Shown here piece by piece: positions 1 to 13,500 of a DNA stretch of 64,000 bases. Both the position numbers and the translations under genes were made by a program. The DNA is from Hybos culiciformis (Eukaryota; Arthropoda; Insecta; Diptera; Hybotidae): the NCBI GenBank assembly GCA_964007475.1, contig OZ023275.1:31005619-31069618 (forward strand). Reading direction: 5' to 3'. The first letter of the stretch is position 1; each line of letters starts with the position of its first letter. The notes beneath the pieces are model-generated. The model was not told the DNA's origin, searched no databases, and was given only the letters and a program-made list of their open reading frames with translations.

Positions 1-3000
1 GTATTCTAGAATATCTAAATTTTATTTAAGATTTCCTATATATAATAAAAATAATAATAATACGTAATCAACAACATAGTAAAACTAAAAATATAGGTCT
101 CTCTCTATACATAAAACAAAAATACAACCGCGACCTTGGTTAAAAAGAATAATGTTTTTGTTTTGTTTTTTATTTTGAATAATTTATGCAATTTACTTTC
201 GATGTGAAAAGAAATTGTTCAAATTTTTTCAAAAATGATTCTGAATTATTTGCTTAATTTTGAAACGTAATGCAATTAGTACTTAATCTAATATTATTGC
301 ATTAAGATTATGTAAATATTAAATGAACCTTTGACCGGAACTTAGGCTGATAAACAACATACGATACATAGGTACCCCCCCTTAATTTTTATTGATATGG
401 AAAATGATGTTAAAAATTATTGATTCAACTGTAAAAAATACCTAGATAAGATGTCTAATGATCTAGTCTAAGTTAATGGACTGATCATTCTAATGAAAGT
501 AACGTAAATACCCACTTCTAAATATGTATACCTTATACCTACCTACCTACGTAATATACCTAGGTAATCTAAAACAATGTCTTCATCTACAATATGGGTC
601 AATAGGTAGGTATGAATTTTTTTTTAATTCTACCTACCTACCCAGATGGTTCTATTTTCATTTCATGAAATCCTTCAGATTATTAATTAATTGAATTGAA
701 ACCAATCTTTATAAAAAAAAATGTAGAGTAGACAATATACAATAAGTAGGTAACTCCTAGGTACATATAGGTATCTAAATATAAAAAATACACATTGCAT
801 GCATTATTTTAATCAGAAACACATAAAATCAATGCCAATGTCAACAAGAATAAGAATATTCGTAATATCGTAATTCGTAAATTCTAAAAAAAAATGTTTG
901 TGAAATTTTTGTATTTTTTTTACATTATTTTTATTTTGAATGAAACTAAAGTGACGGCAACACCTATCTAAGAAAAAGTTAAAATAGGTAAATAATATTA
1001 TTAAAATTTTTAACAACGTAAAAGTAAAATTTAGAAAATTTATTTTGAAATCCCCCCGCCCCCGCTTTCTTAAAAACATTTTAAAATTACTGAAATTATA
1101 ATCTCTCTAATATTTTACTTTATTTTGCCCTTTGATCAATGTCCACAAAAATGAATTTCAAGAAAAAACGAAATGATTTGTGACCGACAACCGAGACTCG
1201 ATCTTAAACAACCTACAGGACGAACTTGGTTTTTTAATTTTATTAACTTTTGAATGTGAATAAAAAATAGTAATCTCACCGTTGATCTTAATTCGAAATG
1301 AATTAAATTTAACCATGATTTCTGTTCTGCTAGTACTTCTACCACATTATCTGATTTTGAATTGAAAAAATTAAATGAAAAATTCATTTTTTTTTATCAA
1401 ACTAAAAAAAAAAACCTCACAAAAAGGAAATTAGAAAATCAATAAAAAAAAGGCAAAAATTTTATTGTTTTACTTTTATTTTTGTTGTTTTTTTTTTTTT
1501 ATTTCATTTTCTTAATTAATTTCTCATAATTTAATAAGAATTTTTCTTTATTTTATTTTCTTTTAAATTTTAAAAAATATAAATTTTATTTTGCGATTTT
1601 CCTTGCTTCTTATCTTCACTTCTAGACTTTCTTTCTTCTTTTTTAAGCAAGTTTGACGTTTGAGTTTGAAGAAATTTTATTTTTTATTAAAAAAAAATCA
1701 AATCAAATCAGAAAACTTCAAAAAGAAAAAAGCTTTTTATATTATTATGTCAAATTCAGATGATTTTCAAAGCATTGCCAGATTTGGAATAAAGTATCAT
1801 GGCTTACACAAAAAATCCTGCAAAATTCAAAAACTAAAAATTATTAACTGGGCTTCGAGCATAGAATTAATAGAATTAAAGAAAGGCTGTTGTTGATAGT
1901 GTGGTAAAAAGTTTGCGTTGAAAATTAAAAATGTTCAAAATTCAATTCCGATGATAATAAAAATAAGAAAGTTCACCATTATTTTTCATCATTATTTTAA
2001 AAGTTGAAAGTTATAAAAAAAAAAATACTGAGTGAATAGTTACCATGTTTAAATAAAGAATTTCAAATAATATCGGAGACTTACCCGCCAAATAATATCG
2101 GCTCAACTTACCCGCCAAAAAGTTAAAATATATGGAGTTTCGTTAAGGTTAAGAACTCGCGCCGACAATGCGCGCCACTTAATTTGAGTGTATCTGCGGT
2201 TTTATTGTTGTTTCAGAAAATTTCCCTCATTTGCACAAATTTTCACGAGGTGTAAACCTAGCATTATGTAAACTTTGTTGGTGGCTAGGCATAAACCAAA
2301 AAATATTTAAAAAAAAATTTTGAGGACGGTCAAGTATCTGTTTCAATATTGTTTTTTTTCAAGTGAATTTTTTGTAGGATTTTTAGAGAGAAACAAATTC
2401 ATTGGAAAACGGATAAATTGTCGAAAAAGAAGACCAAGATTGGAGCAAAGTTTTTCATATTCACACGTATTGTACACCAGACGACAGGACGCCAATTGGT
2501 TTATTACATAAAGGTATAGTAGTTATATGTACCGATTATATTTTCAAAAGCTAAACGTATAACTTAATTTCATATTTCCTTTGTATTATACAATTGAAAA
2601 ATTATGTACAAAGATCCGACATGCCTTCTAGTAAAGCTACCAAAAGAATAAAAAAAAACTTTCATGCATTACCTATACCTACTTATGCAACAGTAAACTA
2701 AGAACGCGCCTAATCTTAAAATTAATTTTCTATTGAACATCAGGACCATAAATGAAAACTGGTTACATTAATATCAAGTCATTTTTCTTTCTTTTTAATT
2801 AATTGTATTTTATTATTTCTACCAAATTTTCATACTCTAATTAATTAAATTTAGTGTAAATAAAATTTATTTTCTTTAAATAAATGAGATTAACAAAGCA
2901 TCAAATTAATTTAAGTTGCATTAAATTATCTCCTCATAAAAATTAACATAAAAAAAAGTAAATGAGAAACAGTAAATACATGAAAATATTTTTTGTAGAT

Positions 3001-6000
3001 TATGATTTTATAAAATGAGGAGAGTGGATTTAGATTTTATTAAAAACATCTTACGTTTAAATTAACCTAATTAAGTTATGCATCGAAAAAAGTAAAAAAA
3101 AACTGTAGTTTAGGTAGGTATATTTTATAAGTAATGTACTATGTAGGTACTACCTATGATATGTATGGTAGGACTAATATTATTAGCTTTTCTACATTCT
3201 ATCTACTCTTATAATACTTTTATAAAACGCTTTTAATCAAAATGTGTTTGACATTGTTAGTAAAGTAGGTATACAAATTTAATTTGATCATCACATAAAC
3301 ATAAAAATTATGTTTCGGCCATAAAATAACTTTGGTAATAAATTTTAATTTAATTAAACTATACTTGAAGTGAAATTTTTATTTTCAATTAGTAAATAGG
3401 TACCTACTTCTTGTTCATACGAAGATGAAGTATTTTGTTGGCTTTTTATATTGCACATAATAACTAATTAAAATCAGCATGCAATTTATGTAGTTTCTTT
3501 GTTTAACTTAAAATTGTTTGCGCTCCACTTAATCATTTGCGTTAAGAAAAACTGTTATAGAAAATTTAAAATTATTTATTAGTTTTAGAAATAGAAAATC
3601 AGTTAAATTTCATTAAATTAATTAGTCTTAGTTCGAAAAAAAAATATCCCAATTATCAAAATGTCTAATTAATTATATATTGTATTTATTATACATTATA
3701 TCGTCTGCTGAGAAATGAAACAACGTATGAAATTTATACGTCATTATTTGACAATAGCACCATTCGATTCCTCGTACTCGATTTTATAAGTACAACTACT
3801 TTGCAATATTCTTAATGTTGATTAAAATGTGTTTTTTAGATGAAAATTGTACGCTACTTGATATTTTTTCATACGTTTTTTTTAATTTTAAAATATTTAA
3901 ATTCAAATTACTCGAAACTATACTTTTCATTATACGTTGTTTCATTTCTGAGCAGGCGATATCTAATAAGATTTTCAATTCTAAAGAAACATATCGCCGA
4001 AAGGCCCTCGGGCTCCATACAAAGCAATTATGTGTTTGACACTTCAAATAGTTACGCACCTTGGATTTTGCTAATCAAAACATTAAAATCTAGAAACAGT
4101 TAAATGCGGGACGGATTCAAATAGTTTGAAATAGTTTTTTTTACATTTTTTGCATAAATTAGTTTTTTTTTGTGTTTGGACTGAATTTTCATCTCAAAAT
4201 TTTGTGACGAACATGGCAAAAGGAAAAAATTTCCCAAAAACTGAATAGTTATGTTCTTAATTTTTTACATATTATACTGGATTTATGGAATTTTTTAAGA
4301 AAATTGTAAACTAAATTGTTCGAAGACATAATTTTAGTTAGAAAAATTAGTAGCAATTGTTGTTGCTTCAAAATAAATACAAGAACTATGCTGTATAAAA
4401 GTTTAAATTTTAGTACAAATTTTAGAGAAGAATTGTTATAAATACCAATTACTACGTAATACAATATGTCTAAATATTAACAGGAAAATTAGATTGAAAT
4501 CTCGTTTTGGAAATTTATATCTTTGAGAAATTTGCCTGTTCTTTTTCAAAAATTTCATAAATATATGAATTCTATATAAGTAAGTATATCTATAATACTA
4601 ATTATTCTGCTTTAAGAAAAATTTTCCCTAGTTTTATAAAACTTTATTTGTAGGTAAATATTTTTCTTATTCTGAAAATTAAAATGGAAAAGGTTGTGGA
4701 ATGAAAAACTTTTTATTGGTTATTTCATTATTTTTAAATTGAAATATATGTATATTTTTAACCAACATGCTAAATTTTTGATTATTTGGTTCTTACAACT
4801 AATAGTTTTTGCATAACATTAATTTACTCATTGCACACATAAAATGAACACTTCAATAAAAAAGAGCAAAAATTGTAATTTTCACCAATGATGGAGTTAA
4901 CACTAACGCGACTAACGCTTACCTAAAAACGCCAATAAATATTTTTGTATAATACTTACCTACATACATAATTAGTAAATAAATACTAAATTTTAAGCGA
5001 CTGGAATGTTGTACTGTCCATAATACCTACATTACTATTTTTATTCTAAATTGACTTAGCGTAGATCATTTTTGAATTGAAACTATAGAATTACTATAAC
5101 TTCTAATGGAATGTTCCTCAAAAAAGTTGTTTAACTCTCATCAACACAACATACTATTAAAAAAAAATAGGATTTGGAAATAAATAGATAAGCACCACCT
5201 GTTCCATGTTTTATTTTTTTTAAAGAATGCAATATACAGAGCCCTATTGAAAATAGGGTAATAAAGGATTCTGGTAAATTTCATAGAGTTCCCACATATG
5301 TGTATCCTACATTATATTTCACCTAGAAAAATTAAACTCTTCAAATCTCTGATATATAACCGAGTCTGGTCATTGCTTGCCGCAAATCTTAGGTTCAAGA
5401 CTTTTTGCTTTATTCTTATTATGATGAAACATTTCTGTCACTGTATACTTTTATACTTTTAACAACCACAAACATTTTAGATTTTCGTAAAGGTTTTATT
5501 CAATAAACTTATTCAAAGAACATTAAAAAAAAAAATCAACTCAACATCAGTGAGAGAAAAATTCATATAAAAAGAGAATTCAATGGATAACAATTTTTTA
5601 GTTTGTTAAAATTCGCTGCCAAATTAAGTAGTTTGTTCTTTTCAATTTTCAAGTAATAAAGAATAATATATACATATATTTTTTAATATTTTTAACTTAA
5701 ATTTTGCAAAATAAAGAAAAAAAAAATATTTGAAGGAAATTTACAATTTTTCTTTGGTAAAAATTAACAAAAAATTTGTTTTTTTTTTGTGAATTTTGCA
5801 ATAAAAATTAAATTTTTGGTGTATGTTTTCATTTTATTATATTTATTATTATTTTTTAGTTTTTTTTTTTTTAGAAAAATTGCACCTCTCTTGTTATAAT
5901 TTTATTTTTGGAAATCAATAAAAGGTGGTAACCAACCAGCAATTGGAGTCTAGACAACATAATTGTTTTTTCTCTCTGTACTATTAATCTGTACGGAAGT

Positions 6001-9000
6001 AAATTTTAAGGTTTTTTTTTTGTTTAACAAGGATACCGGCTAGCAGAATTTTATTACCGGTCTTGTATTAAAAATAATATAATTCGAAGCTAGAAATTTA
6101 TATCTATACATAATAATACCCATTTTTTTTTTAAATTCTAATGGCAGAAGTTTTTTTTTTTTTTTTTGTAATTATAAAAATTAATTTAAATTCACCTGCT
6201 CGTGATGCCTATTACTTTTGAACATTTAGAACTCAAAAGAATTTAAAACATTTTATTGAGATTTATTAAGATTTTTCTCATCTGACTCTAGATCCAAGGT
6301 CACCATATGTCCTTCCTACCTAGCTAGTCTGAAAACGTAACTAATGTAACTGGTATACAAAACATATCTGCATAACTCCCTTAAATGCCCAAACAACTCA
6401 TATTACTTTTAAGTATACACATATAGGTATATATTTTTTTTAACTCATTTTCAATAAAAAAAAAAAATTATTGCCAAGAATGCAACGAACCGGCTTTTTT
6501 GCTGACTTTGAAAATTATTGCAGGTTTTTATTTTTTTTTTTCTTTATACATTTTTTATGTTATTTATTTTTTTTTATTTATTACAGAAAATAGTGATAAT
6601 TTTCTTCTTTTTTTTTAATGCTTCAAGAGCAAAATATAAAAAAAAAAATTTTATATATACCTATCATAATATATAACTACATATATATTCCAAACATTAT
6701 TTATAACTGAAATTATAAAAAAAAAGATCTTGTTTCTTTAAACAATAATAAAAAAAAAATAAAATAAAATTACCCATAATTACATTTCAAACTGAAAACT
6801 ATATATAAAATATATATAAAAAATTACACACAGTTTTGAATTAAAACGAAAGAAATCAAATTAAAAATAAAAAAAAAACTCCACCTTTTAAAGAAAATTA
6901 AAAGAAAATAAATAAATTGGAAAAACTAGTTCGAAAAAAAAAAAAAAAGCCACCATAAAACTTTACATTTTTCACCCAAAACAAAATAAAACAAAAAAAA
7001 AAAATAATAATTTCTTAATTAAAACTTAAAATAGCAAAAAAAAAAATTAAATACTTACTTAACTTACTTATATGAATTAAAAAAAAAAAAAAATTAAAAA
7101 AAAAGTTGAATAAAAGTGAATTTTATTATAAATTTTATTTATTTATTTATTTTTTTTTGTAATCCACAAAACTCTGATAATAAATAAATTTTTGTGTTTT
7201 GGATTTTTCCATTTTTTAATTAATACAATAATAATAATTGTAGTTTTGAAAACAGCTGAGCTCTGCCCATTATTAACGGTAAGCTTATATTTTTGTTTAT
7301 TTATTTATTTCTTTTAAAAATAATTCACGGTGAATCTTAAAAATTATACTAATTAGCTAAGTTAGAGGATTAGAAATATGGTTTCGATATAAAAGAACCT
7401 ATAGATAAGTAATATAAAAGTGTCAGTTTCAAAATTTAATTATATAAGTAGATATTGCTATAAAAAGTTACGGGTACTCGTTTCTATCTTAATTTAAGTT
7501 TGAAGACGTGTTCTACGAAAACTCATTAACACAGTTTTTTAGCTGAATATCTTTTAAGCGAGTATCTAGACATAATAGGACGACATAATGAGACTTTAAA
7601 AAAAAATTAAAGTATGAAGGACAAGTATTTAGTTTTGAAATTGTAAAAGAAATGTATTCAAAAATAAACTTAAATTATTTGAATTTTTTAATGTAAATTT
7701 TTTTTTTCTGATGCTGAAAACTAATTAATCCATCTACTACGTATTGTACAGATTTAAATTTTTAAAGAAATTTTTTAATAAAATAATTTAATTTTCAATT
7801 TTCATGTTTAATGCAATATTTTTATTAGAATTTCACTTTTTAGTATATTAAATGTCGTGCATGAATTTAACAAAATTTCAAGAATTTCACTTTAATTAAA
7901 AAATTGTTATGAGAAAAAAAAAAGCATAGAATCACTCCCTTTTTTTCTTTTTTTTTTTTCCTAAATTTATGTGTCCAAAACAAAGAATGGTTATTTTATT
8001 TTCATCTGAAAATACCACTTTAAATTTATCAAAATGTGTTTGTGGTAAAAACATTTTTTTTTTTTTTTGCCAATTTTGCTAAATAATGTAGGTATACCAA
8101 AAATATTTTCAATTTGTAAATAAGATAAAAGACAATATTTCTAAAATAATAATGATAGATTTAAAAAATACTTGACTTTAGTTTACTGTATTATAGCGAA
8201 AATATAATTATTTGTTTAAATCCAGATTTATCTTAAATAGATTCGGTTCGAGAATTGACAAAAATGTTATAATTTTTTTTTTGCAATTGTTATTTTAAAA
8301 TTTTTTTTTCTCATTCCAAATTCATTGGATGTGCAGTTTTAATTATTTTTTAAAATTTTTCACTCAATTATTTTTCCAATTACTTAGATTAGATAAGGTT
8401 TAATTGAAGCGGACGAACGGTCCTTAATCGAAACAATTTTTATACTTATAAGACATTTAATCTGTTTTTAACCGTGAACATAGTTACCGTTTTTGCTTAA
8501 TATATCTCTATTTATTGATATTATAATCTCGATTAGAATCGATTACTACTTACATATAATGAACTTCACATTTCTATGAAATTTCAAGTAAAAAAATATC
8601 ATGTGTTTAGCAATGAGACTTTTATAACAAATTAACAACAATATTTTGAAAGTATGCATCACATATTTATTTAAAAAATGATTTTAACTAACATACAAGA
8701 GATTTTTGTGTATATTATTCGTTTTTTAACTAAAACCTAAATTGGTGAAATTATTTTCCGGCTGTAGTTAGTGTATATTTCGAGAGAAATTTTAATTTTT
8801 TTTTTTCTTCCAAAAATTAATACAATAGCAAAATATTTTCGATTTTGTATTAGAACTCCAGGGTCAAAAAACTTTTACAAACATAGCAAAAAATTAATGT
8901 AAAATAAGGAAAAATTACTAAATTTGCCTCAAATTTTTTTTTTTTTGTTTTATCTATAAATGTTAATAATTTCCTGTATTTATTTGTATACCTACACCTA

Positions 9001-10009
9001 CAGTTAAAACAAATGCCGGTTTGATTTTATAATGTTTATTTTTTAATCATAATATTGACCTCTCTAGTAATTTTGATGTTAAATTTGTTAGCTTAAGATC
9101 AAAATGAAAATTTTTCTTATTGTTATAAATAAATAATATATTTGGTACTGCCGCGATAAGAAATGTTAAACCAAAATATCTGGTACGTTAACGTATCTTA
9201 AAAATAATACTGAAGCGATTTCTATTTTAATTTTCACTGTCAACATCTTGCTAAAATTAATTTTTTTTTGAAATTAGGTATTTTACTCGATTTATCAAAA
9301 ATTAAAAGTATTAATCAAGTTCAATATTTTATCAATGAAGTCGTGAAATGCTTTATCTGATAATAAAAATATGTAATTTAATAAAATCTAGTAAACATAG
9401 TCCTTGAGGATTAATGATTTATTATAATTTCTGATTCTACCAATATTATAAGAATTAAAAATTGATAAAGGCAAACAAAATTATACAATTAGAGCTGCTC
9501 TATGGTAATCGTAATTAATCATAAAAGAAAAAAAATAAAAACTCAAATATTGCATGTCGAAATTCCACAAATTTTTATATAACATAAAACTCAAACAATT
9601 AAGTAAGTAAATATTTTTTTTTTCGAAATTCCGATTAAATTAAGTAAGTAAACATTTTTATTTTTTTTCATTAGAGGTATGTGTACATTCAAGAAGCCAA
9701 AATGACAATTCACCCAAAATTATTATTCCTTCAATCTTTTCATAAAATCAATAAAAATAACATTAGACTTTATATTAAAAAAAAATTTTTTTCTCATTTC
9801 AATAAAAATCGTAAATGAATACCTAAAGAAGCATTTTTGTGCGCATATGTTTTGCACACTTGGCGCTGTATTCTGTACATTTGAACTGAGCTGTATCAAA
9901 ATATTATTCATCTTCCAGGATTTTTTCCTGTATTTTATTTATTTTTTTGTTATACATATGTAAATACAAATACAAGAGTTTTTTTATTTGTATTATGTGG
10001 AAGATTATG
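1..10009. other. AT-rich gene-free DNA upstream of fascin
   Basis: No open frame here has a recognisable domain; the frames are short, low in complexity and rich in K/F/I/N, as expected from AT-rich DNA. The stretch holds TAGG/CCTA microsatellite patches (about 535-650 and 3110-3170), many A- and T-runs (densest at 5.7-7.2 kb), and a GC-richer segment at 2064-2510 that starts with a two-copy 25-27 bp tandem repeat. A possible splice donor lies at 7278 after a short mixed-sequence tract. It may be promoter, noncoding first exon or first-intron DNA of fascin, but I see no direct proof of that. Confidence 0.6.
2064..2115. repeat. two-copy tandem repeat, about 26 bp unit
   Basis: The unit CAAATAATATCGG followed by a short spacer and ACTTACCCGCC occurs twice back to back (2064-2088 and 2089-2115). 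It begins a locally GC-richer stretch that continues to about 2200 with several GCGC/CGCG words. The function is unknown; it could be the edge of an old mobile element or a promoter-like patch. Confidence 0.7.
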
Positions 10010-10017
10010 CTATATTC

Positions 10018-10579
10018 CAGGGGTGGCCAGACTTTATCCCAACAGGAGCCGAAATTACAAAAATCAGAATTGTCGAGAGCCGCAATTAGAAATTGTTTTA
10101 AATATCGTCGGTCTCATGCAAAAATCACGAAACTGCAAAAACATAGTTTTGAGAAAGTTGAATTTGAATTTTTTTTTCTTTTTTTTTAGTACGTTTTGGT
10201 ACTTTCGGGGAAATAGAAATAGTCTTGCGGATAATTTATGAGCTTTCGACTTCTAACTTTGAACATATTAAAATTTTAGTTTTTTATAATTTTTCTACAA
10301 TATAAGAAGAAAACGAGACCGACGATATGTAAACTGTCTTTATTGCCATTTTCATTTATTTTTATTTTCATTCATAATTTATTTAAAAAAAATCCCATGT
10401 ATGTTTATTTATAAAGAAAAATTATAATGACAACCAATACATTACATAAGAAAACGGTTTTTTTAAATAGTATTTTTTAAAAAGAATTTTTAACAATATT
10501 TTTTCAAACGTGGCTAGAGCCGCAGTGAAGAAGAACGAGAGCCGCATGCGGCTCGCGAGCCGCAGTTTGGCCAAGTATG
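10018..10579. mobile_element. non-autonomous hAT-type DNA transposon (562 bp)
   Basis: The element starts CAGGGGTGGCCAGACT, and its other end read in reverse complement starts CATACTTGGCCAAACT, giving imperfect terminal inverted repeats. It is flanked by a perfect 8-bp duplication, CTATATTC, at 10010-10017 and 10580-10587; 8 bp is the hAT target-site length. The word GAGCCGC or its complement recurs near both ends, with two overlapping 16-bp palindromes at 10539-10563 close to the right end, possibly transposase-binding sites. No transposase frame remains, so it would need an enzyme supplied from elsewhere. Open frames that overlap it are incidental. Confidence 0.9.
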
Positions 10580-10587
10580 CTATATTC

Positions 10588-13500
10588 TTTTGAATCATAA
10601 TATTTTTTATAGGGATATGATTTTTTTTGGAGTACTTCAAATCTTTTTATTTCAAATATAAACATTTAAAAAAAATTAAATATGTAAATGCTGTTTCCGG
10701 TGTTAAAAAAAAAAAAAAAATTAAAAAAATGTTCACCCTTAGAACATAATATCGACTCCAAAAATATACCTACCTAAGTACAAACATAAATTTTTTGTTT
10801 TGAAATTTGTAAATAGAAAATCATTTATAGCCAAATAAAAAATTAGAATATTGTTTGTTTTATCTCTAATCTGTTTGCGGGAATCAAAAATGTATTTGCT
10901 TGCTTAGACCTCGACAAAGTTATTTTAGAAAATTTATGACATTTTGACGATGATTTTGAGTACTTTAGCAAGAATTCAAATTTAATAAAAGCAGATATAC
11001 TTACTTAAAATATAAATACTATTAAATTATTATAATTATTATAATAATTCGTACTTAATGACTTTAAAACTGCAGTGAATCTCGAAGAAATAGTATAATC
11101 TAAGTATCCTTAAATTTTTTTGATGAATAAATTTAAGTACTCTCAACACAATCATTTACGAATCAAACATTTAATTCTTTAAGCGAACGGAGAAGTTCAA
11201 AACAAGAGAATTTATTAGTTGAGTTGAAGTGTGTACTGTACGCAAGCTTAGGTATGACTACTTCATCAAATAAGAAATGAAATAAATTCAATTAATAGAC
11301 TGAATCATGTTATACATTTAATGCTTTGCATCTTAAGTGATTCAGAAAAAAAATTCAATTTGTTAAGATTAAAAATTAGTGGAAATAATGGAAAATGTTA
11401 TTTTATACACTATTCAAATTTTCATAAATTTACAAAAGTACAATAAAAAAGAAAAATCGTAAAATACAATAAAAAAATATCAAGCCTTATCTTTGGTGTA
11501 AAATTCATTATTATATATTTAATAGTAATAAAGTTTATTATGTTAAATTCTTGCCCCAGTTATATCCCGCTTACAGGCTCTCAATTTGATCTATTATAAA
11601 CATATTTTTAGCAAAAATATATAAATTAAGGGTAAAAATAATATTGAATTTGACATTGAAAATGAAAAAATTCTCCCCTCAAAACAGAGCAGACACATAA
11701 TTTTTCTGAACATTTTGAATTATTTTATATTGATTTTTTTTTCCGAGTCGCAATTGGAAAAGACGTGTGCCATTTATTTCATCAAAGGGAGACAAATGCT
11801 ATTAAAAATTTCAACTTAATAAGAACTTTTTTTTCTTATCCCTTCAGTTAATGAGAATTATTGATTGAACATAAAATATATAATAGGGTTCGTTTATTAG
11901 AATTTGAGCAAGGACATTAAATTTTTATTTCCTTATTTAGTTATGTGTACAAGCATACGGGGTGTCAATAAGTATTTCATAGACTATTTGATGTTATGAA
12001 TTAATTTTAATTGGTCTCTTGGTTATCAGCTGTCAATTACGGAATAAAAATCAAAAATTTCTTATTAAAATTGAATTAAGTGGCAGGTTCCCTATTTCAA
12101 TTTAAAACTGAAAAATATCCCTATTGCAAACAAACTTTTCTCATAAATAAGAAACAAGAAGAACTTAAGTCATTTATTTTTTGAAACCTTAACATAGTAT
12201 ATACTTTGTATTAGTCCTAAGTTGATAATGGCATATGATTTTTTAAATTAATAAAAGGTTGAACATATGCAACAGTTCATTAATACTGCACCTGATTTTA
12301 TAAATTCAAAGCCATATAGAAAAATCTTCTTTATTGTATGTCTTCCACCCTTCTAAAGTCATAAATTTTATTTTCATTCATTTTTATCTTTTATTTTTAA
12401 AACACATGTCTCATTTTCTTTTGAAATAATTAGTTTGCGTTCCTACCTCACTTTCTCAATCCATTCTGAGCATAATCAATATCTATATTTTCTCGTTTAT
12501 TATTTTTGCCCATCCCATTTAGGAGAAATTTATTGCTTATACTCAAGACCGATATATTTAGAATGGTTAGGACATATTTTTTTATATTTTGTAGTTCGAT
12601 TAGATGAATTTTTATTGATATTCAATTTTGCTTAATAACCTTCTCTGACATGCCTATAAGTTCTGTATTCTTACTTTTTTCATTCTTGGGCATAATTAAA
12701 ATTCACCGATAAGTATTCAAGTTTTATTTCAGTTAGTATTATAACATTATTAGAAGAAATTCAAACACAATATTAAACGATAAAAAAATCTAATTAGAAG
12801 CTGGATGATTTTATCTTTCATACTCGACAATGAATGTACAGAAAAAAAATGTATTAAATACATTCCAATTAACATCAAATTTCATGGTAAATATTTTCAA
12901 ATCTCAATTTTATCTGATTTATTGTTATGATTGATATGTTTAATATTTTCTAATTTACTCATAGTTATATTTTGAAACTCATAATGAAGTATTAAACTAT
13001 GTGTTAATATTTACTTGAAAAATAAATTTTTAATCTTGTTGAATTTTTCAAATCATCAAATCAATTATTTTTGTTAATTTTTTGCTGTTAATTTCATAAA
13101 ATCTATTTGAGAAAATCCGTTAAGAAATATGTATGTATAAATTTCACTCAATCTGAAAATAACCATGAAAAAAAAAATTATAATAATTTTTCAAATTAAC
13201 ATTAAAATTTACACGTGATACTTATTTAGTTATACAAAAAAATTTTGTATTAAAACCTTTCAAAATTTTTATACACATATTTTCACTAACTAAACTATAA
13301 ATTATTATAAGAATAAATATTTCTTATATTGAAAAAATGAACAATTTCATGCTCTACGAATTGGCACAAAAGATGTTGGTAATATTTATATATTTTTTTC
13401 ATAAATATATTACTAACAATAAAGATAATTTTTTTTTATTTTTAATTTTAATTTTATATTTTAATAATAATTTTTTTTCTTTCGAAACATAATTCAAAAT

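Noticed and set aside
5362..5405. tRNA-like A/B-box pair (TCTGGTCATTGCTTG and GGTTCAAGACT)
   Set aside because: No acceptor or anticodon stem can be drawn. At best it is a fragment of an old tRNA-derived SINE.
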